Below, in pieces: positions 6,894 to 14,687 of a DNA stretch of 31,852 nt. The stretch is from Oscillospiraceae bacterium (lineage in GTDB: Bacteria > Bacillota > Clostridia > Oscillospirales > Oscillospiraceae), in assembly GCA_016293265.1 (NCBI GenBank), contig JAEDEN010000017.1, positions 1 through 31,852 on the forward strand, in the 5' to 3' direction. The notes beneath the pieces are model-generated. The model worked only from the letters and a program-made list of their open reading frames with translations, ran no database searches and was not told the origin of the DNA. Positions within the stretch are counted from its first letter, which is position 1. Each line of letters begins with the position of its first letter. Both the position numbers and the translations under genes were made by a program.

Positions 6894-8405
6894 TTATCGT
6901 GTTTTGCTGGAATTGGTGGTGTCCTTGAGGAGAACGTCGTGGGCTCCGCCCTCCACGATGGAAACGGAGCTGACCAGGGTCAGCTTGGCCTTGTCCCGCA
7001 GCTCGGGGATGCTCAGCGCGCCGCAGTTGCACATGGTGGAACGCACCTTGGCGAGGGTGGTGGCCATGCCGTCGGACAGGGAGCCGGCGTAGGGAACATA
7101 GGAGTCCACACCCTCCTCAAAGCTCAGCTTGGCGGCACCACCCAGGTCATAGCGCTGCCAGTTGCGGGCGCGGGCGCTGCCTTCGCCCCAGTATTCCTTC
7201 ATATAGCTGCCGCCGATGAGAACCTTGGCGGAGGGGCTTTCGTCGAAACGGGAGAAATAGCGGCCCAGCATACAGAAGTCCGCGCCCATGGCCAAGGCCA
7301 GGGTGATGTGGTAGTCCTGGACGATGCCGCCGTCGGCGCACAGGGGGACATACACGCCGGTCTCCTCAAAGTACTTGTCCCGCTCCCGGGCAACGTCGAT
7401 GACGGCGGTAGCCTGGCCGCGGCCGATGCCCTTGGTCTCACGGGTGATGCAGATGGAGCCGCCGCCGATGCCGATCTTCACGAAGTCCGCGCCGGCGTCC
7501 GCCAGGAAGCGGAAGCCCTCGCCGTCCACCACGTTGCCGGCGCCGACCTTCACACTGTCGCCGTAGTGTTCCCGGATCCACTTCAGGGCCCGGGCCTGCC
7601 ATTCGGAGTAGCCCTCGGAGGAGTCCAGCACCAGCACGTCTGCGCCGGCTTCCACCAGCGCGGGGACGCGCTGGGCGTAGTCACGGGTGTTGATGCCGGC
7701 GCCCACCACATAGCGCTTCTGGGCGTCCAGAAGCTCCAGGGGGTTTTCCTTATGGGAGTCATAGTCCTTGCGGAAGACAAAGGAGACCAGGTGGCCGTCC
7801 TCCGACAGGATGGGCAGGGCGTTGAGCTTGTGGTCCCAGATGATGTCGTTGGCGACCTTCAGGCTGGTGCCCTCGGGGGCGGAGATGATTTTTTCCACCG
7901 GGGTCATGAACTCGGCGACGGGGGTGGCGGGGTCCATACGGCTGACGCGGTAGTCCCGGCTGGTCACAAGGCCCAGCAGCTTACCGGTGCCGGTGCCGTC
8001 GTCGGTGACGGCCATGGTGGAGTGGCCGGTCTGCTCCTTGAGCAGCAGCACGTCGGCCAGAGTGTCCGTCAGACGGAGGTTGGAGTCGCTGGTGACAAAA
8101 CCGGCCTTGTAGCTTTTCACCTTCCGCACCATTTCGGCCTGCTGCTCGATGGGCTGGGAGACGAAGATAAAGGCGATGCCGCCCTCCTTGGCAAGGCCGA
8201 TGCCCATCTTCTCACCGGAGACAGACTGCATGACGGCGGAAACCATGGGGACGTTCATGGTCAGGGGGCACTCTTCCCCTTTGCGGTACTTGACCACAGG
8301 GGTCTTGAGAGAGACGTTGGCGGGGATACAGTCAGCGGAGGAGTAGCCGGGGACCAGCAGGTATTCACTGAAGGTGTGGGAGGGTTCGGTAAAAAAGTAT
8401 GCCAT
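6894..8405 (-). CDS. guaB: IMP dehydrogenase
   Basis: A 503-residue IMP dehydrogenase (IMP + NAD+ to XMP + NADH), the committed step of GMP synthesis in the cytoplasm. The catalytic loop GGGSICITRE holds the nucleophile C319. The two CBS domains are inserted at about 100-215. The flap region carries an RNWQRYDLGG motif. The start at 8405 is chosen over a codon 21 residues upstream because GAGGTGG lies just before it and the family N-terminus (AYFFTEPSHTF) begins there. It is transcribed alone, with its own promoter and terminator. The sequence around DSSEGYSEWQ marks the subtype common in Firmicutes rather than the E. coli form. Confidence 0.95.
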   Translation of the reverse strand: MAYFFTEPSHTFSEYLLVPGYSSADCIPANVSLKTPVVKYRKGEECPLTMNVPMVSAVMQSVSGEKMGIGLAKEGGIAFIFVSQPIEQQAEMVRKVKSYKAGFVTSDSNLRLTDTLADVLLLKEQTGHSTMAVTDDGTGTGKLLGLVTSRDYRVSRMDPATPVAEFMTPVEKIISAPEGTSLKVANDIIWDHKLNALPILSEDGHLVSFVFRKDYDSHKENPLELLDAQKRYVVGAGINTRDYAQRVPALVEAGADVLVLDSSEGYSEWQARALKWIREHYGDSVKVGAGNVVDGEGFRFLADAGADFVKIGIGGGSICITRETKGIGRGQATAVIDVARERDKYFEETGVYVPLCADGGIVQDYHITLALAMGADFCMLGRYFSRFDESPSAKVLIGGSYMKEYWGEGSARARNWQRYDLGGAAKLSFEEGVDSYVPYAGSLSDGMATTLAKVRSTMCNCGALSIPELRDKAKLTLVSSVSIVEGGAHDVLLKDTTNSSKTR

Positions 8406-8440
8406 TTTGCCACCTCGTTCAAAAAGTATAAATTGAAGGT

Positions 8441-8468
8441 ATTTTACCACAAAAAGTGGAGATTGCAA
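8441..8468 (-). promoter_or_regulatory. guaB promoter with a palindrome in the spacer
   Basis: On the minus strand, TTGCAA (8468-8463), a 16-bp spacer and TAAAAT (8446-8441). The spacer contains CCAC, five bases, GTGG (8447-8459), a short palindrome that could be an operator. Confidence 0.75.
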
Positions 8469-8490
8469 TAAGAATTGAAAAAAGCTGTAA

Positions 8491-8528
8491 CAAAGACCGA
8501 AAAACCGGCTGGAGTTTTTCGGCCTTTG
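8491..8528 (-). terminator. Terminator hairpin of the GntR/UTRA gene
   Basis: Arms CCGAAAAAC and GTTTTTCGG, extended outwards by CAAAG and CTTTG, lie just after the GntR stop. The A/T tracts are part of the stem and the following T run is weak, so terminator strength is uncertain. Confidence 0.6.
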
Positions 8529-8551
8529 GGGAGCAGGAGCGCAAAAGGCCC

Positions 8552-9277
8552 TCAGAGCTTCTTACGCATGACGGTGTGACGGAAAATGCCGTCGGCAAAA
8601 TATTCATTGGAGCAGAAGACCCTCCGGCTCTCGATGTCAAAATCCACCTCGGACATATTGAGCAGGGGAGAGCCCACCGGGATCTGGAAGATTTCCGCCA
8701 GGGCCTCATCCGCCACCACAGGCTTGAGATCGGTCAGGTCCAGATAGGAATCAATATCGGCAAAGTCCTGCAGGAAGGTAAAAATAGGCTGGCGGAGGTC
8801 CTCCTCCGTGTAGCCCTGGCGCACCCGGGACCGTTCCACTACGTCCTCGCAGTAGATGGCGGGGCGGCCGTCGGCGGTGCACAGGCGGGAGATGCGCAGG
8901 ATGGGAGTACCCTCTTCAATCTGGAGCTGGGAAGCCACCAGTGGGTCTGCCGCATCCTCATGGGCGCGGACGAAAGCCAACCCCGGCGTATGACCGCTCT
9001 GGCGGATCATATCCATGAACTCCATTTCAATGTCCATGCGGGCGGGAACCTCCAGGACGTGGCGGTTGATGATGGTGCCCACGCCGTGGCGCCGGGTGAT
9101 GAAGCCCTCCCGCTCCAGGGAGGCCAGGATGTCCCGCAGCTGCGTGCGGCTGATGCCCAGCCGCTCGGAGAGAACGCTCTCCCGGGGCAGGCGCTCGCAG
9201 GCGACATATTCACCCTCCTTCATGGCGGAAAGCAGTTGGGCGCGGATGGTTTTGGATTCATCGGACACTCTGGGCAT
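8552..9277 (-). CDS. GntR-family regulator with UTRA ligand domain
   Basis: A 241-residue regulator with an N-terminal winged helix (about 5-70; SERLGISRTQLRDIL is the recognition part) and a C-terminal UTRA effector domain (about 85-235) of the HutC/YvoA type. UTRA domains bind small molecules such as sugar phosphates, histidine or urocanate; the ligand here is not evident. It is transcribed alone, divergently from the shikimate-kinase-like gene, so that gene or its own promoter are the closest possible targets. Confidence 0.9.
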   Translation of the reverse strand: MPRVSDESKTIRAQLLSAMKEGEYVACERLPRESVLSERLGISRTQLRDILASLEREGFITRRHGVGTIINRHVLEVPARMDIEMEFMDMIRQSGHTPGLAFVRAHEDAADPLVASQLQIEEGTPILRISRLCTADGRPAIYCEDVVERSRVRQGYTEEDLRQPIFTFLQDFADIDSYLDLTDLKPVVADEALAEIFQIPVGSPLLNMSEVDFDIESRRVFCSNEYFADGIFRHTVMRKKL

Positions 9278-9334
9278 TAGGGGGTCACCTCATCCTTATC
9301 GTTGAAAATCACAGCCTCCGAAAAGGTAGCACCT

Positions 9335-9363
9335 ATTGTAACCCATTTGCATTTCCGCCGCAA
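9335..9363 (-). promoter_or_regulatory. Promoter of the GntR/UTRA gene
   Basis: On the minus strand, TTGCGG (9363-9358), a 17-bp spacer and TACAAT (9340-9335). Confidence 0.65.
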
Positions 9364-9376
9364 TAGGCAAAACTGA

Positions 9377-9480
9377 CAGTTTCCGGGCAGCCTTTTTGTC
9401 GTTCCTTGTCCAGCCTTGCGGGAAAAGGGCGCAAAGGCGCCGGCCCTATGGATTTCCTGTAGACAAACCCCCGGAAACTG
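9377..9480. repeat. Spaced 11-bp inverted repeat between divergent genes
   Basis: CAGTTTCCGGG at 9377-9387 and its exact complement at 9470-9480. The right arm lies in the spacer of the plus-strand promoter. It may be a pair of regulator half-sites or chance. Confidence 0.4.
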
Positions 9481-9487
9481 CTATAAT
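9460..9487 (+). promoter_or_regulatory. Promoter of the shikimate-kinase-like gene
   Basis: TAGACA (9460-9465), a 16-bp spacer and TATAAT (9482-9487), 35 bases before the start codon. Confidence 0.75.
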
Positions 9488-9522
9488 GAAAGGCAGAAAT
9501 CGACTTGAAACAGGTGGAAATT

Positions 9523-10035
9523 ATGAAAAATATCGTTTTGATCGGTATGCCCGGCACAGGCAAAAGCGTGGTGGGCCGCGCCCTTGCCCAGCGCCTGGAC
9601 TTTACCTTTGTGGATGTGGATGATCTGATCGTGGAAGAGACGGGCAAGACGCTGCCCGAAATTTTGCGGACGGAGGGCCTGGAAGCCTTTCTGGCCATTG
9701 AGGGCCGGATCGGAGAGACCCTGGACCGGACCCGTACCGTCATCGCCACCGGGGGCAGCATGGTCCTCTCCGAGGCGGCCATGGGACATCTGAAGGAGAA
9801 TGGCATTGCTGTCTGGCTGGAAACGCCTCTTTCCCAGATCTCCCAGCGGATGCCGGAGGACCTGATGGACCGGGGCATCGCCGCCCCCGCCGGCATGGAT
9901 ATCCGGGAGATCTACGAACAGCGCAAGCCCCTTTACGCCAAATATGCGGACCTCATCGTTGCCAGCCGGGAGGGGGAGGATAACACCGCCCACCAGGTGG
10001 AAGAGGTCATGCGCACCGTGGGCATGTATCAGTGA
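9523..10035 (+). CDS. Shikimate kinase-like P-loop protein
   Basis: A 170-residue P-loop kinase of the shikimate kinase family. Walker A is GMPGTGKS at 8-15 and the substrate/metal motif DVDD is at 31-34. An ATGGSM segment lies at 75-80, and the C-terminal EQRKPLY keeps the expected arginine. Two shikimate-site features differ from AroK: the arginine after the phenylalanine in the FRxxE motif is a leucine (L57), and the GGG triplet is GGS. ATP binding is secure, but shikimate as substrate is not. The start at 9523 follows AGGTGG at proper spacing; an in-frame ATG 18 bases upstream lacks one. It has its own promoter and no other aromatic-pathway gene is near. Confidence 0.75.
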   Translation: MKNIVLIGMPGTGKSVVGRALAQRLDFTFVDVDDLIVEETGKTLPEILRTEGLEAFLAIEGRIGETLDRTRTVIATGGSMVLSEAAMGHLKENGIAVWLETPLSQISQRMPEDLMDRGIAAPAGMDIREIYEQRKPLYAKYADLIVASREGEDNTAHQVEEVMRTVGMYQ

Positions 10036-10045
10036 GCGTGCAGCG

Positions 10046-10082
10046 TGCTGGAGCATTTTTTTCGCTCCGGCATGATATTTTT
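10046..10082 (+). terminator. Likely terminator of the kinase-like gene
   Basis: Arms TGCTGGAGC and GCTCCGGCA (one G-T pair) surround a T-rich loop, followed by TGATATTTTT, just after the stop codon. Confidence 0.55.
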
Positions 10083-10083
10083 C

Positions 10084-10114
10084 TGGACTCTCACGTTACG
10101 TTATAGCTTACACT
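10084..10114 (+). promoter_or_regulatory. Possible MerR-type promoter with 19-bp spacer
   Basis: TGGACT (10084-10089), 19 bases and TACACT (10109-10114). The over-long spacer is the hallmark of promoters that MerR-family activators untwist, and it contains CACGTTACGTTATAG. It sits just before the broken MerR gene, as an autoregulated promoter would. Confidence 0.45.
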
Positions 10115-10133
10115 CCATATCGAGGTGAGGCGG

Positions 10134-10870
10134 ATGCGCTTATCGTCAGTGAAATGGCAAAGCTCTGCGGCGTCAGTGTGCGCACGCTGCATTATTAGCA
10201 CCAGATCGGCTTGCTCCGGCCGGAAACAGCGGCAGATTCCGGCTACCGCTGGTACGGAGCGGCAGATGTGGAACGGATGCAGGAGATTTTGTACTTCCGG
10301 AAGCTGGATTTTCCCCTGAAGGAGATCTGTGCTATCCTGGCCGACCCCCACTATGACCGGCAGGCGGCACTGTGGCAGCAGCGGACGCTTCTTCTCATGA
10401 AGCGTGACCGGATGGACGGACTGGTGCGACTGCTGGAGGAAAACCTGAAAGGAGAAAGCACCATGGATTTTAAAGGATTCGACAAAACTGAAATTGAAAA
10501 TGCCCGCAGGCAGTATGCCGCAGAGGCGAAAGCCCGCTGGGGCGCTACGGAGGCCTACCGCGAAAGCCAGGTACGTACCGCGAAAAACACCCAGGAGGAC
10601 TGGGACAGCCAGACGGAGGAGATGAATGCCATCTTCCGCCGCGCCGCCGCCCTCCGCAGCGGAGACCCCGCCGGTGATGAGGCCCAGGCGTTGGTGGGGG
10701 AGTGGCAGGGCTTCATCTCCTGCCACTATTACACCTGCTCCAAGGAGATTCTCTCCGGACTTGGACAGATGTATACCGCCGATGAACGTTTTCGGGAGAA
10801 TCTGGACCGTTTCGGCCAGGGAACGGCGGAATTCCTCTCCAAAGCCATCGCCGTTTACTGCGGTGAGTGA
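10134..10870 (+). pseudogene. MerR/TipAS-family regulator with broken DNA-binding half
   Basis: The region encodes a MerR-type activator of the TipA/Mta class but is not one open frame. A ribosome binding site (GAGGTG) precedes the ATG at 10134, and the next few codons are out of frame with the HTH, so a base appears to be missing near 10140. In the HTH frame the typical MerR segment VSVRTLHY is then cut by TAG at 10196-10198, where the family usually has a second tyrosine before the HQIGLLRPE that follows. After the TAG the frame is open to 10870 through the rest of the MerR domain and a complete TipAS domain. Two lesions in the HTH argue for real decay rather than one sequencing error. Confidence 0.75.
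10463..10870 (+). CDS. Stand-alone TipAS domain from an internal start
   Basis: A 135-residue TipAS-type (antibiotic-recognition) domain: mostly helical, with the family pattern RWGATEAYRES near the start, then ISCHYY, GLGQMY and a C-terminal AIAVYC. AAAGGAG at 10448-10454 lies exactly 8 bases before this ATG, an ideal site for an internal start. In Streptomyces tipA the short TipAS form is likewise made from an in-frame internal start and sequesters the thiopeptide ligand; that is established for that gene only. Because the upstream DNA-binding half is broken, this domain may be the only product left. Function would be ligand binding without direct DNA binding (inference). Confidence 0.6.
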   Translation: MDFKGFDKTEIENARRQYAAEAKARWGATEAYRESQVRTAKNTQEDWDSQTEEMNAIFRRAAALRSGDPAGDEAQALVGEWQGFISCHYYTCSKEILSGLGQMYTADERFRENLDRFGQGTAEFLSKAIAVYCGE

Positions 10871-10877
10871 AAAAACA

Positions 10878-10914
10878 ACAAGGGGCGGCACAAAAGTGCC
10901 GTCCCTTGTCTTTT
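10878..10914. terminator. Bidirectional terminator
   Basis: A 14-bp stem with one mismatch (arm ACAAGGGGCGGCAC) and loop AAAA. It has TTTT on the right and an A run on the left, so it can serve both the TipAS gene and the convergent arcC. Confidence 0.88.
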
Positions 10915-10918
10915 ATTA

Positions 10919-11854
10919 TTATAATGCAATAGCAGTGCCGGTTTTTCCCGCGATGCCGTCCTTAGCCTTTTCCAACAGTGTGATGAGGGCCGTGCGCCCC
11001 GCTTTGGAGCGGGCGAAGGCCACGGCGGCCTGGACCTTGGGCAGCATGGAGCCGGGGGCGAACTGGCCTTCGGCGATATATCCCTCAGCTTCGGCGGGGG
11101 TGAGGCGGTCCAGCCACCTCTGGTCAGGTTTCCCAAAATGGACGGCTACCTTTTCAACAGCCGTCAGGATGATGAGGGTGTCGGCGTCCAGTTCCTCCGC
11201 CAGCAGCTCGGAGGCGAAGTCCTTGTCAATGACGGCGCCGGCGCCCTTGAGGTGGTTGCCCGTTGTTTTGTAGACGGGGATACCGCCGCCGCCGCAGGCC
11301 ACCACCACCTGCCCGGCGTCCAGCAGGGCCCGGATGGTCTCAATCTCGATGATGGATTTGGGACGGGGGGAGGCCACGCACCGCCGCCAGCCCCGGCCCG
11401 CGTCCTCCATGACGCAGCTTCCCTGGGCGGTCATGGCCTCGGACTCCTGACGGGTCAAGAAGGGGCCGATAGGCTTGGTAGGCTTCAGGAAGGCGGGATC
11501 CTCCGGGTCCACCTCCACCTGGGTCAAGATGGTGGCCACGGGCTTGGAGATGCCCCGGTCCAGAAGCTCCTCCCGCAGGGAGTTTTGCAGATCGTAGCCG
11601 ATATAGCCCTGGCTCATGGCGGTGCAGACGGACATGGGGTCCGCGGGGTGGTCGGGGTTTTCCCGGGAAAAGGTGACCATGGCGTTGTTGATCATGCCCA
11701 CCTGGGGGCCGTTCCCGTGGGCAATGACCACCTGATGCCCCTCCTCGATCAGGTCCACGATGGCTTTTGCCGTGTGCTTGACAGCCGCCATCTGTTCGGG
11801 CAGGTTCTTGCCCAGGGCGTTTCCGCCCAGGGCGATAACGATGCGTTTTGCCAT
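10919..11854 (-). CDS. arcC: Carbamate kinase
   Basis: A 311-residue carbamate kinase (carbamoyl phosphate + ADP to ATP, CO2 and NH3), a cytoplasmic substrate-level phosphorylation step. Family motifs are ALGGNALG at the N-terminus, AHGNGPQVG around residue 45, ACGGGGIPV in the middle and a C-terminal GTAIAL. The start at 11854 follows AGAGGT at good spacing; the in-frame ATG 9 bases upstream lies too close to that site. It is the last gene of the ygeY-ygeW-arcC operon, 93 bases after ygeW, with a large hairpin in the gap. Carbamoyl phosphate made by YgeW acting in reverse would be its substrate. Confidence 0.95.
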   Translation of the reverse strand: MAKRIVIALGGNALGKNLPEQMAAVKHTAKAIVDLIEEGHQVVIAHGNGPQVGMINNAMVTFSRENPDHPADPMSVCTAMSQGYIGYDLQNSLREELLDRGISKPVATILTQVEVDPEDPAFLKPTKPIGPFLTRQESEAMTAQGSCVMEDAGRGWRRCVASPRPKSIIEIETIRALLDAGQVVVACGGGGIPVYKTTGNHLKGAGAVIDKDFASELLAEELDADTLIILTAVEKVAVHFGKPDQRWLDRLTPAEAEGYIAEGQFAPGSMLPKVQAAVAFARSKAGRTALITLLEKAKDGIAGKTGTAIAL

Positions 11855-11888
11855 GAAAAGCATACCTCTTTTCTGAATTTGGGTATAA

Positions 11889-11924
11889 GAATAGCGGGAA
11901 CATGGTGCCATATTCCCGCTATTC
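11889..11924 (-). repeat. Intercistronic hairpin between ygeW and arcC
   Basis: A perfect 12-bp arm pair (GAATAGCGGGAA) continues inward with ATGG/CCAT after one mismatch, for a nearly continuous 17-bp stem and a 2-base loop. No T run follows, so it looks like an RNA processing or stability element rather than a terminator. Confidence 0.7.
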
Positions 11925-11947
11925 CGGTGATTTCAGAAGCTGATGCC

Positions 11948-13138
11948 TCAGAACTTTTTCCGTGCCTGGCCCTCTTCCATGGCCCGCAGGGCCGCGGCAG
12001 GGTCCTTCACCTTGGCCATGAGGATCATGGCGGCGATGATGTAGGGCTTGTAGCTGGCCTCCTTATAAAGAGGCACCAGATAGCGGTCGAAAACGGAGTT
12101 TTCCACCTCGCCCTCGGGGCAGCTGAGGCCGGTGATATCGGCGGGGAGGCAGTGGAGATAAAGGGCCTTGCCGTCCTTGGTGAGCTTCATCATCTCTTCG
12201 CTGCAGGTCCAGTCCTTGTGCTGTGCGTTCTGGTTCAGAAGCCTCTTTTCCAGCTCCTTGATGCCCGCCTCGTCGCCGGCCTGATAGAGCTTGGTACGCT
12301 CCTCCATGGCGGCAAAGGGAGCCCAGCTCTTGGGATAGACGATGTCGGCGTCCTGGAAGGCCTCTTCCATGGTGGCCACCTTCTTGTAGGAGCCGCCGGA
12401 GGCAGCGGCGTTTTTCTTGGCGATCTCCTCCACTTCGGGCATCACATCATAGCCCTCGGGATGGGCCAGAACCACATCCATGCCGAAGCGGGTCATCAGG
12501 CCGATGACGCCCTGAGGAACGGAGAGGGGCTTGCCGTAGGAGGGAGAATAGGCCCAGGTCATGGCGATCTTCTTGCCCTTCAGGTTTTCCACGCCGCCGA
12601 ACTCATGGATGATGTGCAGCATATCGGCCATGGCCTGGGTGGGGTGGTCTACGTCGCACTGGAGGTTCACCAGGGTGGGTTTCTGCTCCAGGATGCCCTC
12701 GGCATGGCCCTCGGTGACGGCGTCCATAAAGGTCTTCTGGTACTTGTGGCCCTCGCCGATGAACATATCATCCCGGATGCCGATAACATCGGCCATGAAG
12801 GAGACCATGTTGGCGGTCTCGCGGACGGTTTCGCCGTGGGCGATCTGGCTCTTCTTTTCATCCAGATCCTGGACGGTCAGACCCAGCAGGTTGCAGGCGG
12901 AGGCGAAGGAGAAGCGGGTGCGGGTGGAGTTGTCCCGGAAGATGGAGATGCCCAGGCCGGAGTCAAAGACCCGGGTGGACTTGTTCCGCTCACGGAGGTC
13001 CCGCAGGGCGTCGGCCACGGTGAAGATGGCCTCGATCTCCTCGTCGGTCTTGTCCCAGGTCCAGTAGAAGTCGCTGTTGTACAGGTTCTCGGCGTGAAGG
13101 CTTTCCAGATGCTTGGCCAGCTCAAGATTCTTGGACAT
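11948..13138 (-). CDS. ygeW: YgeW-family knotted carbamoyltransferase
   Basis: A 396-residue member of the aspartate/ornithine carbamoyltransferase superfamily, YgeW branch. The carbamoyl-phosphate motif STRTR is at 71-75, DHPTQ at 164-168 and HCLPAD at 329-334. The length and the inserts after residue 100 match YgeW rather than ArgF (about 310-330 residues). YgeW occurs in E. coli with YgeX, YgeY and a carbamate kinase in a cluster linked to anaerobic purine breakdown; here it sits between ygeY and arcC. The natural substrate is less certain than the fold; a carbamoylated purine-derived intermediate is likely. AAGGAG precedes the ATG. Confidence 0.92.
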   Translation of the reverse strand: MSKNLELAKHLESLHAENLYNSDFYWTWDKTDEEIEAIFTVADALRDLRERNKSTRVFDSGLGISIFRDNSTRTRFSFASACNLLGLTVQDLDEKKSQIAHGETVRETANMVSFMADVIGIRDDMFIGEGHKYQKTFMDAVTEGHAEGILEQKPTLVNLQCDVDHPTQAMADMLHIIHEFGGVENLKGKKIAMTWAYSPSYGKPLSVPQGVIGLMTRFGMDVVLAHPEGYDVMPEVEEIAKKNAAASGGSYKKVATMEEAFQDADIVYPKSWAPFAAMEERTKLYQAGDEAGIKELEKRLLNQNAQHKDWTCSEEMMKLTKDGKALYLHCLPADITGLSCPEGEVENSVFDRYLVPLYKEASYKPYIIAAMILMAKVKDPAAALRAMEEGQARKKF

Positions 13139-13171
13139 ATGAAGTTCTCCTTATCTATGTGAAGTATGTGT

Positions 13172-14563
13172 TTACAGGATGACGTTATCCGTCAGGCTCT
13201 GGCGGAACTGGGAGACGTCGGCGTCCTTGTTCTCCTCCTTGTAGAGGCCGGGAACGGCGGCGTAGAGGGCGGCGCAGGTCACAAGGTCCTGCTTCCAGGT
13301 GATCTCGTTGGGAGCATGGGCCTGGGACTCGGCGCCGGGGCCGAAGCCCACGCAGGGGATGCCGTAGCGGCCCTGGATGGAAACGCAGTTGGTGGAGAAG
13401 GTCCACTTGTCCGTCAGAGGGCGGCCCTCCCGCAGGTGCATGGCGTCGTACTTGGGATCGGCATCGCTGTGGCCGATGCGCTTATCGCCGAACATGGCGT
13501 GGTGGGCGTCGATGAGGGCCTGGACATGGGCGGCGCTCTCCTTGTTGATCCAGGTGGGGAAGAAGCATTCCGTCTCGTAGACCTCGCCGGTCCAGGAGGG
13601 ACGGTCATACATATACATACTGACCTTCACATCCTCGCCGTACTTTTTCACGCTGGGCAGGTCCCGGATTTCCTGCAGGCAGGACTCCCAGGTCTCGCCG
13701 GCGGTCATGCGGCGGTCCACGGAAACAGAGCAGCTATCCGCCACGGCGCAGCGGGAGGGGGAGGTGAAGAAGATTTCAGAGACAGTGCAGGTACCCCGGC
13801 CCAGGAACTGGGCGTCTTGGTAATGCTGGGGATTGAAGTCGGGATTCAGCATCTTTACAAGGCCCTTGACGGTGTTGGAGGGGCCGTCGCCGTTTTCGTT
13901 CAGGGCGCGGATGTCCTGCAGGATATCCGCCATCTTGAAGATGGCGTTGTCGCCCCGGTTGGGAGCGGAGCCGTGGCAGGAAACGCCCTTCACATCCACC
14001 CGGATCTCCATACGGCCCCGGTGGCCGCGGTAGATGCCGCCGTCGGTGGGCTCGGTGGAGATGACGAACTCGGGGCGGATGTGGTCCTTGTTGTAGATAT
14101 ACTGCCAGCACATACCGTCGCAGTCCTCTTCCTGGACGGAGCCGACTACCATGATTTTGTATCCGGCGGGGATCAGGTTCAGGTCCCGCATGATCTTCGC
14201 GCCGTATACGGCGGAGGCCATGCCGCCCTCCTGGTCGGAGCCGCCCCGGCCGTAGATGACATCCTCGGTCTCATAGCCCTGGTAGGGATCGGCCTCCCAG
14301 TTGTTGATGTTGCCGATGCCTACAGTGTCGATGTGGGAGTCGATGGCGATGATTTTCTCGCCCTCGCCCATCCAGCCGATGACGTTGCCCAGGCCGTCAA
14401 TCTCCACCTTGTCAAAGCCCAGCTTTTCCATCTCGGCCTTAATGCACATCACCACGTCTTTTTCCTGGCAGCTCTCGCTGGGATGGGAGATCATATCCCG
14501 CAGGAAACGGGACATATCTGCCTTGTGGCCCTCTGCGGCTGCCTTGATCGCTTCAAAATCCAT
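13172..14563 (-). CDS. ygeY: YgeY-family M20 amidohydrolase
   Basis: A 463-residue zinc amidohydrolase of the M20 family, YgeY type. The metal-binding SHIDT motif (H77, D79), D110 in GGSDQEGG and the E145-E146 pair are present, as is a later HAPNE motif with a metal histidine. The dimerisation domain is about 190-310. The family was first labelled as linked to selenium metabolism and is now associated with purine-degradation clusters. The start at 14563 uses GGAGGG seven bases upstream. It is the first gene of the operon, 33 bases before ygeW. The usual partner YgeX (diaminopropionate ammonia-lyase) is not in this window. It probably hydrolyses an amide or carbamoyl intermediate. Confidence 0.92.
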   Translation of the reverse strand: MDFEAIKAAAEGHKADMSRFLRDMISHPSESCQEKDVVMCIKAEMEKLGFDKVEIDGLGNVIGWMGEGEKIIAIDSHIDTVGIGNINNWEADPYQGYETEDVIYGRGGSDQEGGMASAVYGAKIMRDLNLIPAGYKIMVVGSVQEEDCDGMCWQYIYNKDHIRPEFVISTEPTDGGIYRGHRGRMEIRVDVKGVSCHGSAPNRGDNAIFKMADILQDIRALNENGDGPSNTVKGLVKMLNPDFNPQHYQDAQFLGRGTCTVSEIFFTSPSRCAVADSCSVSVDRRMTAGETWESCLQEIRDLPSVKKYGEDVKVSMYMYDRPSWTGEVYETECFFPTWINKESAAHVQALIDAHHAMFGDKRIGHSDADPKYDAMHLREGRPLTDKWTFSTNCVSIQGRYGIPCVGFGPGAESQAHAPNEITWKQDLVTCAALYAAVPGLYKEENKDADVSQFRQSLTDNVIL

Positions 14564-14619
14564 AAATACACCCTCCATGTCAGATATCGTTCCTCAATGG
14601 CTTTTGCCTTTCTGACTCT

Positions 14620-14647
14620 ATGATAGCACAAGATACAGACTTGTCAA
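14620..14647 (-). promoter_or_regulatory. Promoter of ygeY-ygeW-arcC
   Basis: On the minus strand, a perfect TTGACA (14647-14642), a 16-bp spacer and TATCAT (14625-14620). The segment CTTGTGCTAT before and across the -10 is repeated in mirror image in the opposing promoter. Confidence 0.8.
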
Positions 14648-14687
14648 ACAAAAAATTTGAAAACCAAACAATTTATTTGAATTTCTG

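Noticed and set aside
6843..8471. A 542-codon plus-strand frame opposite guaB
   Set aside because: Antisense shadow of IMP dehydrogenase; the translation is Gly/His/Val repeats without domain motifs.
10196..10198. TAG in the MerR frame as a recoded (pyrrolysine-type) codon
   Set aside because: The position is normally tyrosine, the start codon region is also out of frame, and no pyrrolysine genes are seen; simple gene decay explains both.
11138..13162. A 674-codon plus-strand frame opposite arcC and ygeW
   Set aside because: Shadow frame: the opposite strand encodes two complete, motif-rich enzymes, and the frame has no credible ribosome binding site or domain.
13166..14623. A 485-codon plus-strand frame opposite ygeY
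   Set aside because: Antisense shadow; the M20 enzyme on the minus strand is complete and well supported.
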